A stretch of 64,000 bases of DNA, from NCBI RefSeq assembly GCF_900100175.1, contig NZ_FNEM01000015.1, positions 1 through 64,000 of the forward strand, read 5' to 3'. The notes below the pieces were generated by a model that was given only the letters and a program-made list of their open reading frames with translations, made no database searches and was not told the DNA's origin. This DNA comes from Ferrimonas sediminum. Lineage in GTDB: Bacteria; Pseudomonadota; Gammaproteobacteria; Enterobacterales; Shewanellaceae. Each line of letters begins with the position of its first letter. The first letter of the stretch is position 1. The position numbers were made by a program, and so were the translations under genes. Below are positions 17,512-25,545 of the stretch, one piece after another.

Positions 17512-19047
17512 GTGAGAAATATGAAGAAACTCTCAGTTCTGGTGGCGGCCAGCCTGTTCAGTGCCGGCAGCTGGGCGGCGGACATTGTCAAAAATGTTGA
17601 TGTGGTGGTGGTGGGTTCCGGTGCCAGTGGCATGGCGGCGGCGGTAGAAGCCCAGGAAGCGGGTTTGAAAACCGTGTTGCTGGAGAAGATGCCGACCATT
17701 GGCGGTTCTGCCCTGTACATTGAGGGTACCTTTGCTGTTGAAACCGATCATCAGAAGTCGATGTACATCGGCCTGGACAGGGACTGGGCCTATAAGAACC
17801 ACATGGAGTTCAACCATGGCTTTATTAATGGTCCTTTGATCCGTAAGTGGATCAATAACTCGGCAAACTCCATCAAATGGATGGAAGACCACGGCGTGAC
17901 TTTCCACGATGTGCGTACTCTGTTTGAGGACGGTTATCGTACCTGGCACATCTTCAAGGACGGTAAAGGCGTCGAGTTTGTGAATCAGATGGCCAAGTCG
18001 TTTAAAGAGCACGGTGGAACCATTCTTACCGAAACTCCGGGCACCGAGATCATTTATGAAGACGGTAAAGTCACCGGCATTATGGCCGAGGACGTTGAGG
18101 GTGAGACCTACCAATTTAATACCCAGGGTGGGGTGATTGTGGCTGCCGGTGGCTTTATCAATAACCCTGAATATCTGAAGAAATACGGCATTCGCTCCGA
18201 CTACCTGATTGTGGGTCCTAAGACCGGCCGCGATGGTGACAGCCTGCCGTGGTACGACAAGGTCGGCGCGCGCCTGGAGGGGATGGGAACCCACCTGGCC
18301 ATCGGCGCCTGGTTGTCCGGTAAAGATCCAAATACCCAGCTGAGTCAACCGGAGCACACCACGGTGTATTCGCAGCTGGCGTCGCTACTGCGTCAGCCCT
18401 ACATGTGGGTGGCCGACGACGGTAAGCGCTTTATCGATGAATCGCAGGCGCCGCTGTGGATGAACACCGACCCTGCTGTCGAGCGGGTTGGCGGGTCTTA
18501 CTTCGCCGTTTTTGATGACACCCTCAAGGATTACATGATCAACGAGGGCATCGATGTGTCCCACTCCGACTGGGTTCGCGTCGGCCACAAGCTGGATCTG
18601 CTTGAGGAAGGGATCGAGATCGGCCAGGAGGAGGGCTACGTGTACGTCTCCAACACCATCGAGGGCCTGGCCAAGAAGATGGGGGTGGATCCGGTCGCCT
18701 TCAAGAAGACCGTCGAGGACAACAACCGTTACGCCGTTAACGGCCTGGACGAGGAGTTTCCTAAAGACCGTAAGTACGTCCGCTCCATCAGCAAGCCGCC
18801 TTACTTTGCGGTGAAAGGGGACAACGCCACCCTGATCACGCTCGGTGGCCCCTCTACCAACACCGACATGCAGATTCTGCGTGAAAAGGACCTGAAGCCG
18901 GTCGAGGGCCTCTATGTGGTGGGGTGTGAAGTGGGTGGCATCTACGGCGATTCCTACAACCTGACCCTGGAGGGGATGGCCAGCTCCTTCGCCATTAACT
19001 CCGGACGGTTTGCTTCCCAGCACATCGCCAAGAAACTCGGCAAATAA
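17512..19047 (+). CDS. Periplasmic flavocytochrome c-type flavoprotein subunit
   Basis: The 511-residue exported flavoprotein has a Sec signal (cleavage after SAGSWA) and the FAD motif VVVVGSGASGMAAAVEA, like the flavin domain of fumarate reductase FccA and urocanate reductase. It has no heme motifs; the heme domain is encoded separately downstream. GTG 17512 is chosen as start because AGGA lies 7 bases upstream; ATG 17521 is possible. The FccA segment with active-site Arg402 reads GKRFIDESQAPLW (about 304-316) without that Arg, and the GANRLGGNA-type loop is GIYGDSYNLTLEG (about 476). Dicarboxylate reduction is therefore unlikely. The substrate is unknown; the regulator hints at an aromatic one. 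Confidence 0.88.
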   Translation: MRNMKKLSVLVAASLFSAGSWAADIVKNVDVVVVGSGASGMAAAVEAQEAGLKTVLLEKMPTIGGSALYIEGTFAVETDHQKSMYIGLDRDWAYKNHMEFNHGFINGPLIRKWINNSANSIKWMEDHGVTFHDVRTLFEDGYRTWHIFKDGKGVEFVNQMAKSFKEHGGTILTETPGTEIIYEDGKVTGIMAEDVEGETYQFNTQGGVIVAAGGFINNPEYLKKYGIRSDYLIVGPKTGRDGDSLPWYDKVGARLEGMGTHLAIGAWLSGKDPNTQLSQPEHTTVYSQLASLLRQPYMWVADDGKRFIDESQAPLWMNTDPAVERVGGSYFAVFDDTLKDYMINEGIDVSHSDWVRVGHKLDLLEEGIEIGQEEGYVYVSNTIEGLAKKMGVDPVAFKKTVEDNNRYAVNGLDEEFPKDRKYVRSISKPPYFAVKGDNATLITLGGPSTNTDMQILREKDLKPVEGLYVVGCEVGGIYGDSYNLTLEGMASSFAINSGRFASQHIAKKLGK

Positions 19048-19061
19048 TCATGAGAATCGGG

Positions 19062-19090
19062 GCCGGCCGCGCGGGTAGCCGGTCTTTTTT
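19062..19090 (+). terminator. Weak hairpin between flavoprotein and cytochrome genes
   Basis: GCCGGC and GCCGGT can form a six-pair stem (one G-U) followed by six T. It may partly end transcription after the flavoprotein gene and set the ratio of flavoprotein to cytochrome. Confidence 0.45.
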
Positions 19091-19113
19091 ATTTAACTTT
19101 CAAAGGTCCATTC

Positions 19114-19452
19114 ATGAAAAAGCGCTCTCTGACCCTGCTGGCGGTCGCCGGTTTGCTCTTCTCTTTCCACGGGATGGCGACAGAGCCTCTGGCCGATCGA
19201 CACGGCGGTTTTGGTATCGAGTGTGTCGATTGTCACCAGACCGATACGCCCACCAAGCGTGCCAAGAGTAAAACGTGTAAGGGGTGCCATGGCGACAAGG
19301 TTGACGTGCCACTGTTCCAGGCAGAGGAACGCAGCGTCGATTTCCACGAATCCCCCCATGGCTCGGTTCGTTGTACCAAATGTCACCTGGCGCACCAGCA
19401 GCCGGTGATGTACTGCAACGAGTGCCACGCATTCGAAAAGCCGGTTCCCTAA
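19114..19452 (+). CDS. Periplasmic tetraheme cytochrome c (FccA heme-domain type)
   Basis: The 112-residue protein has a Sec signal peptide ending near FHGMA and four CxxCH motifs (CVDCH, CKGCH, CTKCH, CNECH). Four further histidines are placed as distal ligands, so four bis-His hemes are expected. The C-terminal block CTKCHLAHQQPVMYCNECHAF aligns with the end of the heme domain of Shewanella FccA. With the flavoprotein 66 bases upstream it forms a split flavocytochrome c: electrons would pass from a membrane quinol dehydrogenase such as CymA through this cytochrome to the flavin. No CymA-like gene is in the window. Confidence 0.92.
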   Translation: MKKRSLTLLAVAGLLFSFHGMATEPLADRHGGFGIECVDCHQTDTPTKRAKSKTCKGCHGDKVDVPLFQAEERSVDFHESPHGSVRCTKCHLAHQQPVMYCNECHAFEKPVP

Positions 19453-19506
19453 GACCAACCCTACTCGCTTTTACCTGAGTGGAAGTCTTAAGTGGCGTCA
19501 AAAATG

Positions 19507-19535
19507 AAAAAAGCCGCTCCAGTGAGCGGCTTTTT
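19507..19535. terminator. Bidirectional terminator
   Basis: AAAAAAGCCGCTC and GAGCGGCTTTTT form a 7-bp GC stem with flanking A and T tracts. It can end both the tetraheme cytochrome transcript (plus) and glutathione reductase (minus). Confidence 0.9.
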
Positions 19536-19553
19536 ACAGTCTTTTTTGGGCGT

Positions 19554-20909
19554 TTAGCGCATGGTAACAAACTCTTCGGCACTGGTGGGGTGCAGGGCCA
19601 CGGTGTTGTCGAAGTCCGCCTTGGTGGCCCCCATCTTGATGGCTACCGCAAAGCCCTGCAGGATCTCATCCATGCCGAAGCCGATGCCGTGCAGGCCGAC
19701 GATCTTCTCTTCGGGGCCGGCGCACACCAGCTTCATCTGGGTTTGCTGGCGGTGGGCGGTGACGGCGGTGTACATGGCGGCAAAACCTGAGGTGTAGACC
19801 TTGACGTTGTCTTCGCCATACTGCTCTACCGCCTGTGGCTCGGTCAGGCCGATGGTGCCGATGGCCGGGTGGCTGAAGACCACGGTGGGCACCAGCGAGT
19901 AGTCCATCTTGGCGTTAGGCTGATTACCAAACAGGCGCTCGGACAGTTGTCGACCCGCCTTCACCGCTACCGGAGTCAGCTCGATGCCGCCCTCCATGAT
20001 GTCACCGACGGTGTAGATGCCGTCGACGTTGGTGTTCTGGTACTCATCCACTGGAATGAAGCCGCGCTCGTTTACCTTGACGCCGGATGCTTCGATGTTG
20101 ATAACGTCGGTGGTCGGCTCACGGCCGATGGCCCAGATCAGGGTGTCGACATTGAGGCTGTTGCCATTTTCCAGCTTCAGGGTCAGGCTGCCATCCGCTT
20201 CTTTCACCACTTCCGACGGGATGGAGTGGGTGTGCAGTGTCGGCCCCTCCTGCTCCATCAGCTCCACCAGGGTCTGGGTGATCAGCGGGTCAAAGTTGCG
20301 CAGCGGTGCGTGCTTGCGCACCAGCAAGTGAGTTTCACTGCCCAGGGAGTGCAGCACCCCGGCCAGCTCCACCGCGATGTAGCCAGCGCCGACCACCGCC
20401 ACCCGTTTAGGCTGCTCGGTGAGGGCGAAGAAACCGTTGGAGTCGATGCCGTGCTCGGCGCCAGGGATATTAGGGATAGTGGGGCGGCCGCCGGTGGCGA
20501 TCAGGATATGGGGTGCGGTGTAGTGTTCGCCGTTCACCTCGATGGTGCGGCGGTCGACAAATTTACCAAAGCCGTTGACCAGGGTAACGCCATTGGCGTC
20601 CAGGCCTCGGTTGTAGCCGCCATGGATGCGCTCGATGTAGGCTTCCCGGCTGGCCACCAACTTGCTCCAGTCGAACCGGTTCACGGTCAGGTCGAAGCCG
20701 TAGTCGGCACCATACAGGTTGACCGCTTCCGCCACCTGGGCACCAAACCACATCACCTTCTTCGGCACGCAACCGACGTTCACGCAGGTGCCGCCCAGAT
20801 GCTTGGCCTCGATCAGCAGCACCCTGGCTCCGCGCATGGCGGCCCGGTTGGCTGATGCGATGCCGCCGCTGCCGGCGCCAAGAACGATGTAGTCAAATTG
20901 CTGAGCCAT
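19554..20909 (-). CDS. gor: Glutathione-disulfide reductase
   Basis: Gor reduces oxidised glutathione with NADPH in the cytoplasm. The 451-residue protein has the FAD motif [15 protein letters not shown], the redox-active disulfide CVNVGC, the NADPH-binding [11 protein letters not shown] (about 173) and the C-terminal active-site HPTSAEE. Length equals E. coli Gor (450). It is a single minus-strand gene. The 149-base gap to the next gene contains a GGCGGTG/CACCGCC inverted repeat near 21023-21049, a possible terminator for the GST gene. Confidence 0.97.
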   Translation of the reverse strand: MAQQFDYIVLGAGSGGIASANRAAMRGARVLLIEAKHLGGTCVNVGCVPKKVMWFGAQVAEAVNLYGADYGFDLTVNRFDWSKLVASREAYIERIHGGYNRGLDANGVTLVNGFGKFVDRRTIEVNGEHYTAPHILIATGGRPTIPNIPGAEHGIDSNGFFALTEQPKRVAVVGAGYIAVELAGVLHSLGSETHLLVRKHAPLRNFDPLITQTLVELMEQEGPTLHTHSIPSEVVKEADGSLTLKLENGNSLNVDTLIWAIGREPTTDVINIEASGVKVNERGFIPVDEYQNTNVDGIYTVGDIMEGGIELTPVAVKAGRQLSERLFGNQPNAKMDYSLVPTVVFSHPAIGTIGLTEPQAVEQYGEDNVKVYTSGFAAMYTAVTAHRQQTQMKLVCAGPEEKIVGLHGIGFGMDEILQGFAVAIKMGATKADFDNTVALHPTSAEEFVTMR

Positions 20910-21058
20910 GGGGATGATCCTTTACTGGTTTGGCCGGTGGCTACCGGCATAGATAGGCCTATGTTGTACCGTTAACTGGGGTTCACCTCAACCAAAAACA
21001 AGGGATTAAGGCAATCGGTTTAGGCGGTGAGGCCAGCTACCCCACCGCCGAAGTCGGC

Positions 21059-21841
21059 TTAACCGCAGCAGCCGGAGTCACCACAGGCGCTGGATTTTGG
21101 CTCGCAACCGGCCAGGATGTCGCCGCACTGCTGCTGATTGCAGCAGTCATCCAGGGTGGCGGCCTGGCACTCACAGGATGGGCAGTGACGCTGAATCCGT
21201 CCCAGCACTGTTTGTTCTGACAGGTAGTGGTCGCTGAACTTCTCTAGGAAGTCATCGGCGACGCTGCGCTGGCCCAGGCCGGTGTCCAGCAACGCCTGCT
21301 GCCAGGCCTGAGTCTTGGGGTAGCCGGCGACAAAGTCGTAACCGGTCTGCTCCTTGATGATCCAGGCCCGGTGCAGCACCGGCAACCAGGCCAGGTCGAC
21401 CATGCTCAGACTGTCGCTGTTGAAGAAGCGGTGGCTTCCCAGAACCTTTTCCACCTTGGCAAAGGCGCTGGCCAGCTTGACGCTGTGCTGCTTGAGGGTG
21501 TCGCCATCCTTGCTGCCCATGGCCGGGCACTGAACCAGGTATTGTTTACTGCCGAGGTAACTCCAGGCGCGGTTGTGGGCGACCTGCACCGGACTTAAGC
21601 CCGGTTGCAAGGCGGGATAGGCCTCTTCCAGGTACTCGGCGATGGCATCGGACTCGAACAGCACCTCGCCGGTTTCGATTTGCAGCAGCGGCACCTGGCC
21701 ATTGGGGGAGATGTCGAGAAACCACTGGGGCTTGTCGTTGAGTTGAATGTACTCCACCTCATAGGGCAGGCTTTTGGCTTCCAGCAGGGCGGTAATGCGT
21801 TGAACGAAGGGACAAATGGTAAAACTGATAACTTTAAGCAT
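21059..21841 (-). CDS. Glutathione S-transferase with Cys-rich tail
   Basis: Residues 1-80 form a GST thioredoxin-fold domain with CPFVQR at the start (Cys10) and the glutathione-binding NGQVPLLQIETGEVLFESDAI, followed by an all-helical C-terminal domain (about 90-205). The last 43 residues are unusual, with ten cysteines arranged as CPSCEC, DDCC, QC, GC, AC and GCCG. Such tails resemble metal- or metalloid-binding modules; the arrangement is not typical of any GST class I know. It lies 88 bases downstream of the sigZ-like gene on the same strand and is probably co-regulated with it. Detoxification linked to metal or thiol chemistry is an inference. Confidence 0.85.
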   Translation of the reverse strand: MLKVISFTICPFVQRITALLEAKSLPYEVEYIQLNDKPQWFLDISPNGQVPLLQIETGEVLFESDAIAEYLEEAYPALQPGLSPVQVAHNRAWSYLGSKQYLVQCPAMGSKDGDTLKQHSVKLASAFAKVEKVLGSHRFFNSDSLSMVDLAWLPVLHRAWIIKEQTGYDFVAGYPKTQAWQQALLDTGLGQRSVADDFLEKFSDHYLSEQTVLGRIQRHCPSCECQAATLDDCCNQQQCGDILAGCEPKSSACGDSGCCG

Positions 21842-21929
21842 GGGGCCTCTCTTGTCAGTGACGCTCGGGGCTCTCCCCGGGTTATGGTGTCAAAGACGGT
21901 GGCGGCCTCAAAAGGACGCAGATTTATTT

Positions 21930-22466
21930 TTAGCAGCCCCGGCAATCGGGATCCTTGGGGTGGTAATCGAGGACGCCACCCCGGCCCACTTCGATGTCGC
22001 AGCAGGCGGTCAGGCGCTGACGCAGTTGCTGCCGTCCCCGTTGTACCCTGCTTTTGGCACCGGACAGGGTCAACCCCAAGTGATCGGCAATCTGTTGCTG
22101 ACTGAGCCCTTGCAGTTCGGCCAGTTGCAGCGGCACCCGGTAGCGCTCCGGCAGTTCATCGATGAGCGGCACCAGGCACTGGGCCAGCTCCCGGTGTGCC
22201 TGCTCGGCGTCATCGGTCTGGGGGGCCGCCAGGTCGTCGGGCAGTTCGTTGTGGCTGTGGCGCTGGCGGTGGTGATCCATGATGGCATTGTGGGCGATGC
22301 GGTACAGCCAGCCATTGAGGCTGGCGTTGTCGCGAAGCTGATGCAGGTGGGTGTGGGCCTTGAGGTAGACCTCCTGCAAAATGTCATCAATGGCGGCAGG
22401 AGAGTCAACACGCTTGCCGATGTAGCCGCGCAGTCGGTCTTTGTGGGTTTGCCAGTGATTCAGCAT
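21930..22466 (-). CDS. sigZ: ECF sigma factor of the SigZ family
   Basis: The 178-residue protein (start ATG 22466; an upstream in-frame start adds an unconserved leader) contains sigma region 2 (DDILQEVYLKAHTHLHQL...GWLYRIAHN) and region 4 (LQGLSQQQIADHLGLTLSGAKSRVQRGR). The C terminus reads CCDIE...DYHPKDPDCRGC, the cysteine-bearing tail typical of the SigZ family (TIGR02959). No anti-sigma gene is adjacent, so the tail may sense metal or redox state directly. The downstream Cys-tailed GST is a likely operon partner and target. Confidence 0.88.
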   Translation of the reverse strand: MLNHWQTHKDRLRGYIGKRVDSPAAIDDILQEVYLKAHTHLHQLRDNASLNGWLYRIAHNAIMDHHRQRHSHNELPDDLAAPQTDDAEQAHRELAQCLVPLIDELPERYRVPLQLAELQGLSQQQIADHLGLTLSGAKSRVQRGRQQLRQRLTACCDIEVGRGGVLDYHPKDPDCRGC

Positions 22467-22576
22467 GAAGCGATTCTCTCGGATTGTCCGGGCTGTGGGT
22501 AGACCCTTGACGGCCATGGGCAGAAAAAGACGCAAAATTTGATGAAATCAGTATAGCGCCGCCCGGGGCGGTCACC

Positions 22577-22600
22577 AAAAAAGGCGCCCGTAGGCGCCTG
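22577..22600 (-). terminator. Terminator of the HupE/anchor cluster
   Basis: GGCGCC-CGTA-GGCGCC is followed by six T when read on the minus strand. It lies just beyond the stop of the anchor-protein gene at 22618. Confidence 0.85.
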
Positions 22601-22617
22601 TCACATAGAGTTTTGGC

Positions 22618-23154
22618 CTACCCCTTGATGATGTAATCGCCCTTGAGGGTCAGGGAAACCTGCACCGGCTTGCCTGAGCGGTTTTTCCAGTACCAGCCGT
22701 GGGAGCCGGTGAACGGGGTGGTCAGAGATCCCTTCATGTTGCTGGAGGTGGTAATGGCAAAGCTCTCGAAGTAACCGCTGGTGTCGCCTTCAGGCTCGCC
22801 ATGAAAATCAAAATACAGTGGCGTGCCGTCGGTCTGCCACTCATATTCCAGCTGAGCGTATTGGTCCATCAGCAGTTTATACTCCAGCCCCTTACCAGCG
22901 GGAATGGTAATGGTGATGGTGTCACTGCGCGGTTGGCGGGTCGGCGGAGTCTGCCCGAGGGCGATCGCGACCGGGGCTTCGGCGGCTTCGGCCAGCGCCG
23001 TCAGCCCCAGAGCCTTGCCGGCGCCGGTAGGATCAATGTTGTACTCAGCCGGCAGGATGCAGGTCAGCAACAGCACGGCGGCCAGCAGCGAGGCGGCCAC
23101 GCAGGCCTTGATCAGGGTGGCGCCAGAGTGCACCGGTGGCGTGAAATGGGTCAT
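22618..23154 (-). CDS. Transmembrane anchor protein (HupE-associated)
   Basis: The 178-residue product has one N-terminal transmembrane helix (about 15-35, LIKACVAASLLAAVLLLTCIL) followed by LPAEYNIDPTGAGKALGLTAL, a conserved segment of a family annotated only as transmembrane anchor protein. The C-terminal 100 residues look like a periplasmic beta-sandwich (GHGYYW-type motif here GSHGWYWKNRSGKPVQVSLT). It follows the HupE/UreJ gene by 24 bases and should function with it, perhaps delivering or sensing a metal ion in the periplasm. Function unproven. Confidence 0.82.
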   Translation of the reverse strand: MTHFTPPVHSGATLIKACVAASLLAAVLLLTCILPAEYNIDPTGAGKALGLTALAEAAEAPVAIALGQTPPTRQPRSDTITITIPAGKGLEYKLLMDQYAQLEYEWQTDGTPLYFDFHGEPEGDTSGYFESFAITTSSNMKGSLTTPFTGSHGWYWKNRSGKPVQVSLTLKGDYIIKG

Positions 23155-23178
23155 GTGGAATCCTTATTGTTATTGGTT

Positions 23179-23868
23179 TTAGTTGCTGAAGTAGCCGGTC
23201 ATCTGAAACCCCATAAGCATCAGGCCGCCGCTCATCAGCAGGGTGTTGGTGGCGGTGGCGAAGTTCAAGTAACTCGGGTGGCGGCGCCAGGCGCTCATGA
23301 CGATCAGCACCACCGCCAGGGCCAGGAACTGGCCGATCTCGACACCGACGTTGAAGGCCAGAATGTTGGCTACCAGGCCGTCATCCGGCAGGCTGAACTC
23401 CTGAATCTTGGTGGCCAGGCCAAAGCCGTGGAACAGGCCGAAAATCACCACCGCCGCCTTGGTGTCGGGTTGATAACCCAGCAGGCGCTGAAAGCCGCCC
23501 AGGTTGTCAAAACCCTTATAGACGATGGACAGGGCGATGATGGCGTCCACCAGGTAGGCGTTGACGTGAATGTCTGCCAGCACGCCGTACAGCAGGGTGA
23601 TGCTGTGGCCCAGAGTAAACAGGCTGACGTACAGCAACACGTCCCTGGCGCGAAACAGGAAGAAAATCACCCCCACCAGGAACAGCAGGTGATCGTAGCC
23701 GGTCACCATGTGTTTGGCACCGATGTACATGTAGGGGAGGATGGAGACCCCTTGGTTAACGGTAAGAAACTGGCGGGTGTCGTCGTCGACACCGTGGGCC
23801 AGCAGTGAAAATGACGCCAGGGCGCCCAGGGTCAATATCAGGGCTTTCAGCCATGAAGTTAGCCTCAT
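23179..23868 (-). CDS. HupE/UreJ family membrane protein
   Basis: A 229-residue membrane protein with a signal-like first helix and six to seven membrane segments. Conserved His/Asp sites lie in HMVTGYDHLLFL (about 53-64), FTLGHSITL (about 86-94) and GLFHGFGLA, matching the HupE/UreJ_2 family. Relatives are nickel or cobalt permeases or metal-linked secondary transporters; the true substrate of this subfamily is not settled. It is the middle gene of a three-gene minus-strand cluster with a His-rich exported protein upstream and an anchor protein downstream. No hydrogenase or urease gene is present, arguing against the namesake roles. Confidence 0.88.
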   Translation of the reverse strand: MRLTSWLKALILTLGALASFSLLAHGVDDDTRQFLTVNQGVSILPYMYIGAKHMVTGYDHLLFLVGVIFFLFRARDVLLYVSLFTLGHSITLLYGVLADIHVNAYLVDAIIALSIVYKGFDNLGGFQRLLGYQPDTKAAVVIFGLFHGFGLATKIQEFSLPDDGLVANILAFNVGVEIGQFLALAVVLIVMSAWRRHPSYLNFATATNTLLMSGGLMLMGFQMTGYFSN

Positions 23869-23950
23869 AAATGCATTCCTTGTTGAAGCTGTTGATGGTT
23901 ATCGGCGCATGTCGGCGCCGAACCGATACAAAAAGGTGTGATTAGGGATC

Positions 23951-24364
23951 TTAGGCGTTTGGAGGCGGAATGGGCGGCGCGTAGCGACGGCTGGGGTAGC
24001 TGAACCGAGTCGTAGCCACGATATCGGTGGACATGCTCGGGTCGAGCATGGTCAGGTCAACCGGAGGGTGGCAGGGAGTGTGGGAGTGGCTGTCGTGTTG
24101 ATGTTCCGGGGCTTCGGTTGCACTGGCAAACTGGGACAGATTCACTTCGTTGTGATTGGCGTGGTTGCTGTGGCTGTGATGAACGTGGATCCCAAGCGGG
24201 TGTTGTTCAGCGGGGAATTGCACCGACATTGACCAGCAACTGGCGAATAATTGACACACAAAGACCACCAGCACCAGGGCCAGTGTCAACGTCGCATGCG
24301 CCTGGCGCGATGAAGCCTGGGTCTGCATCACTTTGGGTATCCGTTGCGATTGGTCATTATTCAC
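23951..24364 (-). CDS. His-rich exported or membrane-anchored protein
   Basis: I do not recognise a family. The 137-residue sequence has one hydrophobic segment (about 24-45, ATLTLALVLVVFVCQLFASC) and then a histidine-rich stretch containing HVHHSHSNHANHNE and HQHDSHSHTPCH, typical of a metal-binding loop. It lies 82 bases before the HupE/UreJ gene on the same strand. The natural inference is a periplasmic metal-binding partner (zinc, nickel or cobalt) for that transporter. The start could be one of two in-frame ATGs (24364 or 24328). Confidence 0.7.
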   Translation of the reverse strand: MNNDQSQRIPKVMQTQASSRQAHATLTLALVLVVFVCQLFASCWSMSVQFPAEQHPLGIHVHHSHSNHANHNEVNLSQFASATEAPEHQHDSHSHTPCHPPVDLTMLDPSMSTDIVATTRFSYPSRRYAPPIPPPNA

Positions 24365-24484
24365 ACCACAAGTGGCGGCATTAAAACAGATGGTTGGGTT
24401 GGCGTCCAGCGGAGCCCCAATTGAACCAAGGTGGATATTCCGTTGCGCGGGATTCGGGGCCAGGCCGGGTCATTTCAATAAAAA

Positions 24485-24498
24485 AGTATTCGCATACT
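24485..24498. promoter_or_regulatory. AGTAT-N4-ATACT inverted repeat
   Basis: A short palindrome about 120 bases upstream of the His-rich protein gene could be an operator of a metal or redox regulator for the HupE cluster. It does not match the E. coli Zur or Fur consensus by eye. The rest of 24365-24570 shows nothing else I can name. Confidence 0.25.
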
Positions 24499-24570
24499 GT
24501 TTCGATATTCGACCGTGTGGCGTTGTTGGGTGATGAGCAGGTGCAGGCGTTGCGTCGGGCGGGGGGCATT

Positions 24571-24592
24571 AAAAAGGGAGCCGCTGGCTCCC
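24571..24592 (-). terminator. Terminator of the outer-membrane protein gene
   Basis: GGGAGCC and GGCTCCC form a 7-bp stem with a 3-base loop and a T5 tract in the minus direction, 20 bases past the stop at 24612. Confidence 0.88.
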
Positions 24593-24611
24593 TCCTTGCA
24601 ATACGCTGAAA

Positions 24612-25304
24612 TCAGAACGCGGCGGTAAAGTGAACACCACCCCAGGTGTGGCCGTCGTCGTTGCCCACATCCAGCTCCACATCCTTATCGGCTTTCTGGT
24701 GCTCAACAACGGCACTGATGGCCCAGGTATCGTTCAGCTGATAGGCCAGGGTGGCGCCAACGGCGGTGTGGTTGGCACCGTCGTGCTCGGGGCTGGCGTA
24801 ACCGTAATCCAGGCCCAGAATGACATAGGGGCTGAAGGTCAGGGCTTCATTGATGGAGAAATCGCGTTGAATGCCCACTTCAACGAAGCTGCCTTCGGCT
24901 TCAGTGCTGTAGACGTAGGTAGCGAAGGGTTCAAACCACTCCAGCCCGCCGTAGGCGATGCCGGCGCCCCACTCGTTGTCGCTTTCGTCGTCTTCAAAAA
25001 ACTCCAGACGGGTGTAGCTGGCGTAGAGGCTGAAGTCGCCAACCTCGAAGCCGTACTCGATGCCAACGTTGAGTTCGTCGTAATTCACATCGGAGTCGGC
25101 GGCGTAACCGTATGCGGCGGAGAGGGTGATGCCGTTGTCAAAGGCGGCGGCGCCGTTGGCCCAGTAGATGCCGCCTTTGTCCAGGTTGTCACGCCCTTCT
25201 GAGATGTATTTGGAATCGTAGCCGAGGTCGATTTCGTACTCAGCGGCCAAAGCCGGCGCGCTCGCCAGCGCCAGCAGAATGCTGGTGGTTAGAATTGATT
25301 TCAT
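24612..25304 (-). CDS. Outer-membrane beta-barrel protein, TIGR02001-like
   Basis: The 230-residue protein has a Sec signal peptide cleaved after ALA and then alternating amphipathic strands ending in a terminal Phe (GGVHFTAAF), as expected for an outer-membrane barrel. The start of the mature chain, YEIDLGYDSKYISEGRDNLDKGG, is typical of the Gcw_chp/TIGR02001 family of unknown function. It is strongly acidic. It is a single gene with its own terminator; an inverted repeat at 25334-25353 lies in its promoter region. Confidence 0.8.
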   Translation of the reverse strand: MKSILTTSILLALASAPALAAEYEIDLGYDSKYISEGRDNLDKGGIYWANGAAAFDNGITLSAAYGYAADSDVNYDELNVGIEYGFEVGDFSLYASYTRLEFFEDDESDNEWGAGIAYGGLEWFEPFATYVYSTEAEGSFVEVGIQRDFSINEALTFSPYVILGLDYGYASPEHDGANHTAVGATLAYQLNDTWAISAVVEHQKADKDVELDVGNDDGHTWGGVHFTAAF

Positions 25305-25333
25305 TGTACTTTGCCTGTGTGTTTGCCTGTAAC

Positions 25334-25353
25334 CTTGTAACTTGCATTACAAG
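25334..25353. promoter_or_regulatory. CTTGTAA-N6-TTACAAG inverted repeat
   Basis: Perfect 7-bp arms lie 30 to 50 bases before the start of the outer-membrane protein gene on the minus strand, where an operator could block the promoter or leader. The 241-base gap to prlC otherwise shows only a weak FNR-like half-match near 25433. Confidence 0.35.
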
Positions 25354-25545
25354 TGAGAATTAATTGTATTCGCAATAAACCCGAACAACTGTGAATGAAA
25401 TCCCGAATTATTTTAAGAATCACTTTAATATTCGGATCAAGGTCACGAACGGCAGTTTTGGCCCGGTTGTAATCCCGGAATTGATCCCCATCTCTTAGGG
25501 AGCGCACTACCCTTTGTACTGGGTGATTTTTGACAAGGAGCTTGC

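Noticed and set aside
17512-19047. Calling the flavoprotein a fumarate reductase
   Set aside because: The substrate-binding arginines and the proton-donor Arg segment of FccA are not present in the aligned positions.
23179-23868. Assigning HupE as a hydrogenase accessory protein
   Set aside because: No hydrogenase or urease genes occur in the window; only the family-level name is supported.
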